Source: Vibrio sinaloensis (GTDB lineage Bacteria > Pseudomonadota > Gammaproteobacteria > Enterobacterales > Vibrionaceae). Taken from it: a DNA stretch of 64,000 bases. The first letter of the stretch is position 1. Every line of letters starts with the position of its first letter. Location of the stretch: assembly GCF_000808535.1 (NCBI RefSeq), contig NZ_JWLV01000048.1, positions 186,001-250,000 on the forward strand, read 5' to 3'. Positions 43,840 to 52,489 of the stretch are shown here, one piece after another. Made by a program: the position numbers and the translations under genes. The notes under the pieces were generated by a model. The model saw only the letters and a list, made by a program, of their open reading frames with translations. It made no database searches and was not told where the DNA came from.

Positions 43840-43857
43840 TGTAAAATTAAATGTACA
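43840..43857. promoter_or_regulatory. second, weaker TyrR box near the aroF start
   Basis: TGTAAAATTAAATGTACA has one mismatch in the right half. It overlaps the upstream ATG at 43851 and ends 11 bases before the preferred start. Confidence 0.5.
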
Positions 43858-43868
43858 GGTTTAAAGTT

Positions 43869-44939
43869 ATGCAGAAAAGTGAACTCAGTAACATCAATAT
43901 CAGTGAAGAACAAGTTCTTATCACACCGGAAGAGCTAAAAGCCAAAATCCCTCTGAGTGATAATGCACGTCGCTCGATTCAAGAATCACGTCAAACCGTT
44001 GCCGATATCATTCATAAAAAAGATCATCGCTTACTTGTGGTATGCGGCCCTTGCTCAATTCATGATATAGACGCAGCAAAGGATTATGCGCGTCGCCTTA
44101 AAGCTCTTTCTGCAGAGCTAAATGACCAGCTGTACATTGTTATGCGTGTTTACTTTGAAAAACCACGTACCACTGTCGGGTGGAAAGGTCTCATCAATGA
44201 CCCACACCTCGATGGTTCATTTGATATTGAGCATGGCCTCCATGTCGGCCGTGAGCTTCTAGTGGATCTGGCAGAGATGGAGATTCCACTTGCGACCGAA
44301 GCGCTGGATCCAATCAGTCCTCAATACTTGGCAGATACCTTTAGCTGGGCAGCGATCGGCGCGCGTACGACGGAATCACAAACGCACCGTGAAATGGCGA
44401 GTGGTCTATCTATGCCAATCGGCTTTAAAAATGGTACGGATGGTAGCCTTGCTACGGCGATCAATGCGATGCAAGCCGCCTCTTCGAGCCATCGTTTCAT
44501 GGGGATCAACCGAGAGGGTCAAGTCGCGTTATTAACCACCCAAGGAAACCCTAATGGTCATGTGATTTTACGTGGTGGTAAGCAAACTAACTACGATTCT
44601 GTGTCTGTTACTGAGTGTGAGCAAGACATGGCGAAGTCTGGCTTAGATGCGTCTTTGATGGTGGATTGCAGCCACGCTAACTCACGCAAAGATTTTCGTC
44701 GTCAGCCTTTAGTTGCAGAGGATGTGATTCACCAAATTCGTGAAGGTAACAAATCGATTATTGGCTTGATGATTGAAAGCCATATCAATGAAGGTAACCA
44801 GTCATCTGATATTCCGTTAAGTGAAATGCAATACGGTGTTTCTATTACCGACGCATGTATCAATTGGGATACAACTGAGGCACTATTACGTCATGCACAC
44901 AAAGAGCTTGTGCCGTTTTTAGAAGATCGTCTGAAGTAA
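43869..44939 (+). CDS. aroF: DAHP synthase, tyrosine-sensitive type AroF
   Basis: First enzyme of aromatic amino acid synthesis, joining PEP and erythrose-4-phosphate. The 356-residue product has VVCGPCSIHD near residue 56, RVYFEKPRTTVGWKGLINDP near 93, GARTTESQTHREMASGLSMP near 157, and the C-terminal GLMIESHINEGNQSS. AroF is favoured over AroG by the N-terminus (MQKSELSNINISEEQVLITPEEL) and by the tyrA gene 29 bases downstream, the aroF-tyrA operon of E. coli. An ATG at 43851 gives six extra residues but lies within a TyrR box. Confidence 0.93.
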   Translation: MQKSELSNINISEEQVLITPEELKAKIPLSDNARRSIQESRQTVADIIHKKDHRLLVVCGPCSIHDIDAAKDYARRLKALSAELNDQLYIVMRVYFEKPRTTVGWKGLINDPHLDGSFDIEHGLHVGRELLVDLAEMEIPLATEALDPISPQYLADTFSWAAIGARTTESQTHREMASGLSMPIGFKNGTDGSLATAINAMQAASSSHRFMGINREGQVALLTTQGNPNGHVILRGGKQTNYDSVSVTECEQDMAKSGLDASLMVDCSHANSRKDFRRQPLVAEDVIHQIREGNKSIIGLMIESHINEGNQSSDIPLSEMQYGVSITDACINWDTTEALLRHAHKELVPFLEDRLK

Positions 44940-44968
44940 TCATCGCCGATAAGAGATAAGGAAAGTGA

Positions 44969-46096
44969 ATGGCTGTTGAACTGAACGAGTTGCGTGATCA
45001 AATTGACGCAGTAGATAAGCAGATTTTAGATTTATTGGCTCAGCGACTTTCGCTGGTGGAAAAGGTCGGTGAAGTTAAGAGTGAACATGGCTTACCTATA
45101 TATGCTCCGGACAGAGAAGCAGCTATGCTGGCCTCACGCAGAGAAGAAGCCGAGAAGAAAGGGGTGCCACCTCAACTTATCGAAGACATTCTGCGTCGCA
45201 CAATGCGTGAATCTTACGCCAGTGAAAAAGATTCGGGTTTTAAGTGTCTCAATCCAGAATTGCGTTCAGTGGTCATTGTCGGTGGTAATGGCCAATTAGG
45301 TGGTTTATTCGGACGAATGTTTAAACTGTCTGGCTATGATGTAAAGGTGTTGGGCAGTCAAGATTGGCATCGCGCTGATGAGATTCTCGAAAACGCAGGT
45401 ATGGTTGTCGTAACTGTGCCTATTCACCTGACAGAGGGTGTGATTGAAAAGCTATCCCAACTTCCGGATGACTGCATCCTATGTGATTTGACCTCGATTA
45501 AATCCAAGCCGCTGCAAGCGATGCTAAACGTCCACTCGGGGCCAGTTGTGGGGTTGCACCCAATGTTTGGTCCGGATGTCCCAAGTTTGGCTAAGCAAGT
45601 GATTGTCTACTGTGATGGTCGTGGTGAAGAGCATTACCAGTGGTTGCTGAAGCAGTTCTCTATTTGGGGAGCAAGTTTGTGTCAGATTGATGCTAGTGAG
45701 CACGATCATGGTATGACGTTGATTCAGGCGCTGCGACACTTTACCTCGTTTGCCTATGGCTTACATTTGAGCCGTGAAAACCCAAGCATCGATAAGCTGC
45801 TGAAGTTAAGTTCGCCAATCTACCGTTTGGAGCTGGCAATGGTAGGAAGGCTGTTCGGTCAAGATCCGAACCTTTACGGCGATATTATCCTCTCTTCGGA
45901 TGAGAACATTGCCATGATCAAGCGCTTCCACCAATGTTTTGGTGAGGCATTACAAGTACTCGATAGCAAAGATAAACAGGCATTTGTCACCAGTTTTAAT
46001 AAGGTGAGTGACTGGTTTGGCGATTATTCTCAGCAGTTTATGAACGAGAGCCAGAATTTGCTCAAACAAGCCAACGATTCTATCCATCGAGGGTAA
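44969..46096 (+). CDS. tyrA: chorismate mutase / prephenate dehydrogenase TyrA
   Basis: Bifunctional enzyme committing chorismate to tyrosine. The 375-residue product has the AroQ chorismate mutase domain (about 1-90, LNELRDQIDAVDKQILDLLAQR) and the dehydrogenase domain with the NAD-binding VVIVGGNGQLGGLFGRMF near 101-118 and LHPMFGPD near 194. It is likely co-transcribed with aroF under TyrR control and ends at a strong terminator. Confidence 0.96.
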   Translation: MAVELNELRDQIDAVDKQILDLLAQRLSLVEKVGEVKSEHGLPIYAPDREAAMLASRREEAEKKGVPPQLIEDILRRTMRESYASEKDSGFKCLNPELRSVVIVGGNGQLGGLFGRMFKLSGYDVKVLGSQDWHRADEILENAGMVVVTVPIHLTEGVIEKLSQLPDDCILCDLTSIKSKPLQAMLNVHSGPVVGLHPMFGPDVPSLAKQVIVYCDGRGEEHYQWLLKQFSIWGASLCQIDASEHDHGMTLIQALRHFTSFAYGLHLSRENPSIDKLLKLSSPIYRLELAMVGRLFGQDPNLYGDIILSSDENIAMIKRFHQCFGEALQVLDSKDKQAFVTSFNKVSDWFGDYSQQFMNESQNLLKQANDSIHRG

Positions 46097-46101
46097 ACAG
46101 C

Positions 46102-46131
46102 AAAAGAGCGACCATTTGGTCGCTCTTTTTT
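46102..46131. terminator. bidirectional terminator between tyrA and the M23 peptidase gene
   Basis: AAAAGAGCGACC-ATTT-GGTCGCTCTTTT is followed by TT, with a matching A-run on the other side. Confidence 0.9.
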
Positions 46132-46142
46132 GTTGGAATAAT

Positions 46143-47156
46143 CTATTGAACGGTTACGTTCTCGATTGCTTGCTCTGGCTCGTTTTTTACCGTGCTGACC
46201 GAGCTATCTTGATAAGGTTTATTGGTCAAGTTGACTTGAAGTCTAACCGTGTTATCAATTAACTGAACGAGCGGTCCCCATTTTACTTTTTTCTCTTTCT
46301 CAAAGAGGTAGTTAAAGTTTTCAGGGCTCCAGTCCATTGTGTATTGCGGGTTGAGCGCTCTGCCTAAGAAGCGTACCTCGTAGTGCAGGTGCGGCCCTGT
46401 CGAGTTGCCAGAGTTACCACAAGTCGCAATCAAATCCCCTTTGCTGACAAACTGACCGCTGCGTACTTTAAATCGGGACAAATGCGCGTATGAGCTCATG
46501 AATCCGAAAGAGTGACGCAAGGTGAGATAATTGCCGTAGCCTTTTGAGCTTGGGCGTACTGTCTCAACCACACCATCTGCTGGGGCGTAAATTTCTTCTC
46601 CGCGCTTGCAGGTCAAATCGATCCCTGTGTGCGTGTGGCGCTTGCCGGTGATGGGGTTGGTGCGGCGGCCGTAAGAAGATGAAATACGCAAGTACTCCAT
46701 TGGCGTATCGTTTGGAATCATACGAAACATGGTTGCTCTAACCGCGGAGTCAACGGCTGCGGCGTCCAAACGATCTTCTAAGTTTTGTTCACCCAGACTT
46801 TCTTCATTGGCGAGTCCTAGTACCGACTCCACATCGAATACGCGCTTACCGAGTATCTGGATTTCGTTTTTCTTATCTTCGAGCTCTTGAGTGACCGCAT
46901 GAGTTTCGTTGACCTGCTCTTCATAGAGTTGCTCGAGTTCGCTTCGCTCTTGCTCTGAGTAGGTTAGCTGAGTCATCAAGAGGCTGTAGTTATGCTGGGC
47001 TGCGCGTTTCTCTTGCCAAGTCTGGTAAAAAAATGTGCCGCAGGCCACAACTGCAATCAAGAGTGTAGATAGGAGTATTATTAAGCTCTTTCTAGAGACA
47101 TGAAAATGTTGTACCCCAGAAGCATCTGGGATAAAGATGGTAATTTTATTGGACAT
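46143..47156 (-). CDS. M23-family (LytM) murein endopeptidase
   Basis: A 337-residue protein with an N-terminal membrane anchor (about 21-44, SLIILLSTLLIAVVACGTFF), a coiled-coil stretch (about 48-100), and a C-terminal zinc peptidase domain. The zinc ligands are visible in HTHTGIDLTC (His, Asp) and GPHLHYEVR (HxH), so it looks catalytically active and should cut peptide cross-links in the periplasm. The frame is open from a GTG at 47180, but ATG 47156 lies 10 bases after the PilZ gene stop. The pairing with a c-di-GMP receptor is notable. Confidence 0.88.
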   Translation of the reverse strand: MSNKITIFIPDASGVQHFHVSRKSLIILLSTLLIAVVACGTFFYQTWQEKRAAQHNYSLLMTQLTYSEQERSELEQLYEEQVNETHAVTQELEDKKNEIQILGKRVFDVESVLGLANEESLGEQNLEDRLDAAAVDSAVRATMFRMIPNDTPMEYLRISSSYGRRTNPITGKRHTHTGIDLTCKRGEEIYAPADGVVETVRPSSKGYGNYLTLRHSFGFMSSYAHLSRFKVRSGQFVSKGDLIATCGNSGNSTGPHLHYEVRFLGRALNPQYTMDWSPENFNYLFEKEKKVKWGPLVQLIDNTVRLQVNLTNKPYQDSSVSTVKNEPEQAIENVTVQ

Positions 47157-47166
47157 ACTGCTTTCG

Positions 47167-47538
47167 TTAGGTGTATTCACCTAGGTCAGACAAGTGCTCG
47201 ATATCACGATGCAATAACTCATCATCACCTACATTGAGTTCAATTAGTCGCTTGAGATGCCCGATACTTTCAATATCAATATGATCAATGCTGAGACGGA
47301 TCATATTGTTATTAACCCCAACAATGTTCCCTACGAGTTGGATCGTTACATCACTTCCTGGAAGCGAAAATTCTACATCGATTTGTTCATTCGCATTGAG
47401 CAGGGCGGCTTGTTCACAGCTAATCAATAAGCCATGTAACGACAAGTCACTGATTGAAGCTTCAACAGCATTCATTGCTTGCTTCAGTACTGCTGGGGCG
47501 CGATAAACAATACGCGAAAAACGACGGCGTTCTATCAT
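47167..47538 (-). CDS. PilZ-domain protein (c-di-GMP receptor)
   Basis: A 123-residue cytosolic protein made of one PilZ domain. The c-di-GMP-binding residues are in place: RRRFSR at residues 3-8 (RxxxR) and DLSLHG near 32-37 (D/NxSxxG). It therefore probably binds c-di-GMP. It lies immediately upstream of an M23 peptidase gene on the same strand, and the two are probably co-transcribed; the output it controls is unknown. Confidence 0.88.
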   Translation of the reverse strand: MIERRRFSRIVYRAPAVLKQAMNAVEASISDLSLHGLLISCEQAALLNANEQIDVEFSLPGSDVTIQLVGNIVGVNNNMIRLSIDHIDIESIGHLKRLIELNVGDDELLHRDIEHLSDLGEYT

Positions 47539-47658
47539 AGTTTTCTCTCTTAATTTGAACTCTCAGAGTAACAAAATTAAAAATACAGCTATGCGGAGTC
47601 GTTCGCATTATTTAGCATCATCAATCAGAATAATTATCCGTATTGTGAGCTATATAAT

Positions 47659-47684
47659 AAAGGCCGCTAATTTAAGCGGCCTTT
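47659..47684 (-). terminator. terminator after ettA-side converging region
   Basis: AAAGGCCGCT-AATTTA-AGCGGCCTTT is a perfect 10-bp stem. On the minus strand it is followed by ATTATATA rather than a long T-run. It lies 38 bases past the ettA stop and before the PilZ gene promoter region (47539-47658). Confidence 0.7.
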
Positions 47685-47721
47685 GAACAAATTTCAAGCG
47701 TTAACGTCTGAGAGAGTAAAA

Positions 47722-49389
47722 TTACTTCGCAATACGCTTGTACTTGATGCGATGCGGCTCTGCTGCTTCTGGACCTAAGGTCTTCTTCAGCCACTCCATG
47801 TACTCAGTATAGTTACCTTCGTAGAAGTTCACCTGACCTTCATCGCGGTAATCGATGATGTGCGTTGCGATACGGTCTAGGAACCAACGGTCGTGCGAGA
47901 TAACCATGGCACAGCCAGGGAACTCGAGTAGCGCTTCTTCAAGTGCACGTAGCGTTTCAACGTCAAGATCGTTGGTTGGCTCATCGAGTAGCAGAACGTT
48001 ACCGCCCGCTTTAAGTAGCTTAGCAAGGTGTACACGGTTGCGCTCACCACCAGAAAGCTCGCCGATTATCTTCTGTTGGTCCGAACCTTTAAAGTTAAAG
48101 CGTGAACAGTAAGCACGCGCCGGGATCTCGAAGTTGTTGATCTTGATGATGTCCGCGCCTTCAGAAATCTCTTGGTAAACCGTCTTCGAGTCATCCATTG
48201 AATCACGGAACTGATCCACAGACGCTAGCTTAACCGTGTCACCCATTTCGATTGTGCCCGTGTCAGGTTGCTCTGTACCGCTTAGCATCTTGAATAGTGT
48301 CGACTTACCCGCACCGTTGGCACCAATGATACCTACGATAGCACCTTTAGGAATGCTGAATGATAGATCATCAATCAGTACTCGGCCGTCAAATGACTTA
48401 GTGAGGTTATTCACTTCGATAACCTTGTCACCTAGGCGCTCACCTGGTGGAATGAACAGTTCGTTAGTCTCGTTACGTTTTTGACGATCACCGCTTTGCA
48501 GTTCTTCAAAACGAGCCATACGCGCTTTAGACTTAGACTGACGACCTTTCGGGTTTTGACGAACCCATTCAAGCTCTTTCTCGATGGTTTTTTGACGAGC
48601 TTTCTCTTGAGACGCTTCTTGTTGTAGACGCGCATCTTTTTGCTCTAGCCAAGAGGTGTAGTTACCTTGCCATGGAATACCTTCACCACGGTCAAGTTCG
48701 AGAATCCAACCCGCAGCGTTATCTAGGAAGTAACGGTCGTGGGTGATAGCAACAACAGTACCCGTGTAATCCACTAGGAAGCGCTCTAGCCAAGCAACAG
48801 ATTCTGCATCCAAGTGGTTGGTTGGTTCGTCTAGAAGCAGCATGTCTGGCTTCGAAAGTAGTAGACGACAGATCGCAACACGGCGACGCTCACCACCGGA
48901 TAGGTGCTCGATCTTTTGATCCCATTCTGGAAGACGGAGTGCGTCAGCAGCGCGCTCTAGTGCGTTTTCAAGGTTGTGACCTTCTTTCGCTTGGATAAGC
49001 GCTTCTAGTTCACCTTGTTCTTTCGCAAGCGCGTCGAAGTCAGCATCTGGTTCAGCGTATGCTGCGTATACTTCGTCAAGACGCTTCATTGCACCCGCAA
49101 CGTCAGAAACCGCTTCTTCAACGATTTCACGAACAGTCTTAGATTCATCCAGTACTGGCTCCTGAGGTAGGTAACCTACATTTAGACCTGGTTGTGGACG
49201 TGCTTCACCATCAATATCGGTATCAATACCTGCCATGATGCGCAGTAGGGTAGATTTACCTGCACCGTTCAGACCCAAAACACCGATTTTAGCGCCAGGG
49301 AAGAAGCTCAGAGAGATGTCTTTAAGGATTTGTCGCTTTGGTGGCACAATTTTGCTCACACGCGACATGGTATATACGTATTCAGCCAT
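47722..49389 (-). CDS. ettA: energy-dependent translational throttle protein EttA
   Basis: ABC-F ATPase that binds the ribosomal E site and gates elongation according to ATP/ADP. The 555-residue product has two ABC cassettes: Walker A GLNGAGKSTLLR near 39 and GANGAGKSTLFK near 355, signatures LSGGERRRVAI and LSGGERNRVHL, and Walker B motifs LLLDEPTNHLD and LLLDEPTNDLD. The inter-domain linker (about 240-320) is the P-site tRNA interaction region. No membrane segments, as for all ABC-F proteins. Confidence 0.96.
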   Translation of the reverse strand: MAEYVYTMSRVSKIVPPKRQILKDISLSFFPGAKIGVLGLNGAGKSTLLRIMAGIDTDIDGEARPQPGLNVGYLPQEPVLDESKTVREIVEEAVSDVAGAMKRLDEVYAAYAEPDADFDALAKEQGELEALIQAKEGHNLENALERAADALRLPEWDQKIEHLSGGERRRVAICRLLLSKPDMLLLDEPTNHLDAESVAWLERFLVDYTGTVVAITHDRYFLDNAAGWILELDRGEGIPWQGNYTSWLEQKDARLQQEASQEKARQKTIEKELEWVRQNPKGRQSKSKARMARFEELQSGDRQKRNETNELFIPPGERLGDKVIEVNNLTKSFDGRVLIDDLSFSIPKGAIVGIIGANGAGKSTLFKMLSGTEQPDTGTIEMGDTVKLASVDQFRDSMDDSKTVYQEISEGADIIKINNFEIPARAYCSRFNFKGSDQQKIIGELSGGERNRVHLAKLLKAGGNVLLLDEPTNDLDVETLRALEEALLEFPGCAMVISHDRWFLDRIATHIIDYRDEGQVNFYEGNYTEYMEWLKKTLGPEAAEPHRIKYKRIAK

Positions 49390-49647
49390 TGCCGATCGTT
49401 CCTAACATTCAATTCACGTAAATGGCTATTTTATACCAAGATGAAGCGCTTTGTTACTCCCTGTGAGGTATCCCATCAAAATCCACTTTTCCTATTGATG
49501 CTTTGCTGACCAAATAGGCGTACAAAGCTAGGAAAAAGTCACAGTTGTGTGAATTTATTATTATTTACATCTGCGTCCTTTACAGGACTACGTAGAATAA
49601 GCATTAATTAAGAACTTAATTGACTATTCTCAACAGGAAGAGAATCT
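49390..49647. promoter_or_regulatory. ettA-slt divergent region
   Basis: This 258-base gap holds promoters for both genes and no ORF. The clearest pattern is TCACA-GTTG-TGTGA near 49537-49550, an inverted pair in the opposite arrangement to a CRP site. ATTAATTAAG / CTTAATTG repeats lie near 49602-49622. Confidence 0.35.
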
Positions 49648-51603
49648 ATGATGCTGACGTTTTCTAAGTCGCTGCATCGCATTCCTTCATCGTTACTTGC
49701 TCTAGTTTCGATGGTTTGCAGCGCAAGTTATGCCACTTCAGCACTGGCCACTGATTTAATAAAGCAGCGTGAGATATACGATCAGGCGCAACAAGCGTTA
49801 GACAAAAAAGATGTCGCTCACTACCAGAAACTTCGTCGACACATTACAGATTACCCACTCACACCCTACGTCGACTACCGTGCCTTTCTTATAGACCTTG
49901 GTGAGCGCTCACCCCAGGAGGTCAACAAGTTTATCGATGATTACCATGCTCTGCCATTCTCGGGGCGAATTCGGGCACCTTATATCGAACGTTTAGCGGC
50001 GCAAAAAGATTGGCGAAGGTTGCTTGAGTTTCAAACGACAGAGCCGCGAGGAGAAACTTACCAGTGCCACTATTACAATGCGCTTTATCAGCAAGGGCAG
50101 TTTGAGAAAGCGTACTCAGGTGCAGAAAAGCTGTGGCTCTCAGGGCACTCTATTTCAGACGCGTGCGATCCCCTATTTGAAGGTTGGAATAATGCCGGAT
50201 TGAGAACTGACGAGCAGATATTGCAGCGCATGCAACTAGCATTTGAAGCGCGAAATGGGGCGATTCTGAACTACTTGAGTAAGCTGGTCACTGGGGCCGA
50301 AAAGAAGCAACAAGCGAAAGCAATGACGGAGTTGTTCCGTAAACCTGAAAGTGTCGTTGAGTTTGCGCGCAGTAATCCCGCTGAGAGCTTTTACCAACAG
50401 CAAACCATTCAAGCATTGAAGAAAGTCGCTAGAAAAGACATCGAGCTTGCTCAATCCATGTTTGATGATGTGGTCAAGGCGCAAAAGCTATCCGATAAAC
50501 AGGCGCAAACGCTGGCGGATTACATGGCGTTTCGTTTGATTAATACGGATTCTGATGACTTAGCGCAGTGGCGAGATGGTCAGATTTCGGCATCAAAAAG
50601 CACGGTATTAATTGAACGACGCGTTCGGCTAGCGATTCAGCACCTTGACTGGCAAGGCGTCCAACGTTGGATTGATTTACTGCCGATCTCGAAGCAGCAG
50701 AGCTTGCGTTGGCAGTATTGGCTCGGTCGCAGTGAGATCGCGCTGGGAGAGCAATCTAAAGGTATGAATCGATTAGAACAACTGGTTGGTCAGCGAAACT
50801 TTTACAGCGTTGCTGCTGCGAAAGAAATTAAACGTTCCATTGATTACCCAGTTTCTACCGTCACGTTGGATAAGAGCCTGATTTCCCCCTTTGATGCTTC
50901 ACTGGTGCGGATTGCCGAGTTGATTGAACGCGATAAAATTGCCGCGGCCAAAAGCGAGTGGCGTTGGTTGCTAAGACGAGCGAGCGAGCCGCAAAAAGAG
51001 ATGCTCGCGGCTTATGCGTCTTACAAACGATGGCACCATTTAACGGTCACAGCGAGCATTGAAGCCAAAATGTGGGACAACGTTAAGATACGTTTCCCAA
51101 TTGCTCATCGCTGGTGGTTTAATTTTTACGGCGAGAAACATAGTATCGACCCCATTACCTTGATGTCACTGGCTCGCCAAGAAAGTGGTATGGATGTCGA
51201 AGCTCGTTCTCCGGTGGGGGCTCGCGGTATCATGCAAATTATGCCTTCGACGGCAAAGTACACAGCTCGGAAGTATCAATTGAGCTATGGTGGTACGCAA
51301 GATTTGTACGAAGTTGGCAAGAACATCGAGATTGGCAGCCATTATTTGAAAGGCTTACTCGAACAGTACGATAACAATCGAATTTTTGCGCTCGCTGCGT
51401 ATAATGCAGGACCACACAGAGTAAAAACTTGGCGAGAGCGTACTCAGGGCAAGCTAGATGCTTATGCCTTCATTGAAGCGATTCCATTCAAGGAAACACG
51501 CGGGTATGTGCAAAATATTTTGATGTTTGAAACCTACTATCGAGACTTGTTAGGTGAAGATGGTGCGTTCCTAAACCGAAATGAGATGACCGCTAAGTAT
51601 TGA
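49648..51603 (+). CDS. slt: soluble lytic murein transglycosylase Slt
   Basis: Periplasmic enzyme that cuts MurNAc-GlcNAc bonds, making 1,6-anhydro muropeptides that NagZ, AnmK and MurQ later process. The 651-residue product has a signal peptide (about 1-34, ending ATSALA), the long alpha-helical ring (about 40-450), and the C-terminal lysozyme-like domain with ARQESGMDVEARSPVGARGIMQIMPSTA (catalytic Glu in RQESG) and AAYNAGPHRVKTW. Two ATG codons are adjacent at the start; the first is used. trpR follows 16 bases later, the slt-trpR pairing of E. coli. Confidence 0.95.
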   Translation: MMLTFSKSLHRIPSSLLALVSMVCSASYATSALATDLIKQREIYDQAQQALDKKDVAHYQKLRRHITDYPLTPYVDYRAFLIDLGERSPQEVNKFIDDYHALPFSGRIRAPYIERLAAQKDWRRLLEFQTTEPRGETYQCHYYNALYQQGQFEKAYSGAEKLWLSGHSISDACDPLFEGWNNAGLRTDEQILQRMQLAFEARNGAILNYLSKLVTGAEKKQQAKAMTELFRKPESVVEFARSNPAESFYQQQTIQALKKVARKDIELAQSMFDDVVKAQKLSDKQAQTLADYMAFRLINTDSDDLAQWRDGQISASKSTVLIERRVRLAIQHLDWQGVQRWIDLLPISKQQSLRWQYWLGRSEIALGEQSKGMNRLEQLVGQRNFYSVAAAKEIKRSIDYPVSTVTLDKSLISPFDASLVRIAELIERDKIAAAKSEWRWLLRRASEPQKEMLAAYASYKRWHHLTVTASIEAKMWDNVKIRFPIAHRWWFNFYGEKHSIDPITLMSLARQESGMDVEARSPVGARGIMQIMPSTAKYTARKYQLSYGGTQDLYEVGKNIEIGSHYLKGLLEQYDNNRIFALAAYNAGPHRVKTWRERTQGKLDAYAFIEAIPFKETRGYVQNILMFETYYRDLLGEDGAFLNRNEMTAKY

Positions 51604-51619
51604 TAGGTAACAAGAACAG

Positions 51620-51919
51620 ATGGCAACTGAACCTGAGTATACAGACTGGCAGCAGATTCTAGATCTGGTCAAAAGCAGCAGTGAAGCGGAGCAGCATGAG
51701 ATGTTGCTTACCATGCTATTAACGCCTGATGAGCGAGAGTCGTTGGTCGCTCGAGTCAATATTTTTCGCGAGCTACTAAAAGGGGAGTTATCTCAACGCC
51801 AAATCAGTCAAATGCTAGGTGTAGGGATTGCAACGATTACTCGCGGTTCCAATGAGTTAAAGTCCAAGTCCGAAGAGGACAAACAATTGTTAAGCCAAAT
51901 ACTTAAGCAAAAGTCTTAA
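51620..51919 (+). CDS. trpR: trp operon repressor TrpR
   Basis: Dimeric helix-turn-helix repressor that needs L-tryptophan. The 99-residue product has the TrpR core LLTMLLTPDERESLVARVNIFRELLKGELSQRQISQMLGVGIATITRGSNELKS, with the DNA-reading helix QRQISQMLGVGIATITRGS near 54-72. Length is near the E. coli 108. It probably shares the slt transcript and ends at a terminator. Confidence 0.95.
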   Translation: MATEPEYTDWQQILDLVKSSSEAEQHEMLLTMLLTPDERESLVARVNIFRELLKGELSQRQISQMLGVGIATITRGSNELKSKSEEDKQLLSQILKQKS

Positions 51920-51946
51920 AAAAAGGTGCCACGAGGCACCTTTTTC
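51919..51946. terminator. bidirectional terminator between trpR and yjjX
   Basis: AAAAAAGGTGCC-ACGA-GGCACCTTTTT serves both convergent genes. Confidence 0.9.
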
Positions 51947-51955
51947 TATTTAGTG

Positions 51956-52489
51956 TCACAGGTTACTTGGAAAGTGTGTCGGGTTGGTAAAAGGAATCAG
52001 CGCTAAAATCAGTGCTTGGTGATAAACACTGCTGCGGGTTAACAGATCTTGTGTCAGCAGGCTGATCGCTCCGCCTTTTTGTTTGATGTTTTCCGTAGCA
52101 AAAACTTCATCCATCACATCACCCAGTTCATTGGCGTGGGCCAGCTTTTCCAGCACGAGTGGGGGCAGCATGAGACTTGCGGAGCGAGATTCGCCGCGGT
52201 GAGTGCTGGATTCTATCACCATCCATGCAAAGGTCATGTTGCATTCAATCCCAGCTTCAAGCCCGACGTAGAAATCGCCACCAGGAAACACGCTTTTGGC
52301 ATTTCTCACGCGATTGCGTGCGCCTTCATAGGTTTCGTCGTTGCTCATCGGTTGGTCAGCAACCTCGCTAGGCACTTTTACTCCTGAGAATTCGAAGGTT
52401 TGTTGCGGGAAGGCGGCTTGAAATGCACTTTGTACGGCGTTGATTTTTGCTGGGTTAAGCGAAGCGACAATAACTTTCTTCACTGACAT
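51956..52489 (-). CDS. yjjX: inosine/xanthosine triphosphatase YjjX
   Basis: Non-canonical purine NTP phosphatase of the YjjX/NTPase family that clears ITP and XTP. The 177-residue product has the family N-terminus KKVIVASLNPAKINAVQSAF, the acidic site VGLEAGIE near 98, and GGAISLLTQDLLTRSSVYHQALI at the end. Its start lies 35 bases inside the 3' end of mbaA, in another frame, so it is translated from the nspS-mbaA transcript or an internal promoter. In E. coli YjjX is next to trpR too. Confidence 0.92.
   Translation of the reverse strand: MSVKKVIVASLNPAKINAVQSAFQAAFPQQTFEFSGVKVPSEVADQPMSNDETYEGARNRVRNAKSVFPGGDFYVGLEAGIECNMTFAWMVIESSTHRGESRSASLMLPPLVLEKLAHANELGDVMDEVFATENIKQKGGAISLLTQDLLTRSSVYHQALILALIPFTNPTHFPSNL

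Noticed and set aside
43851..43868. aroF start at ATG 43851
   Set aside because: It sits inside a TyrR-type box with no ribosome-binding site; MQKSEL at 43869 matches AroF.
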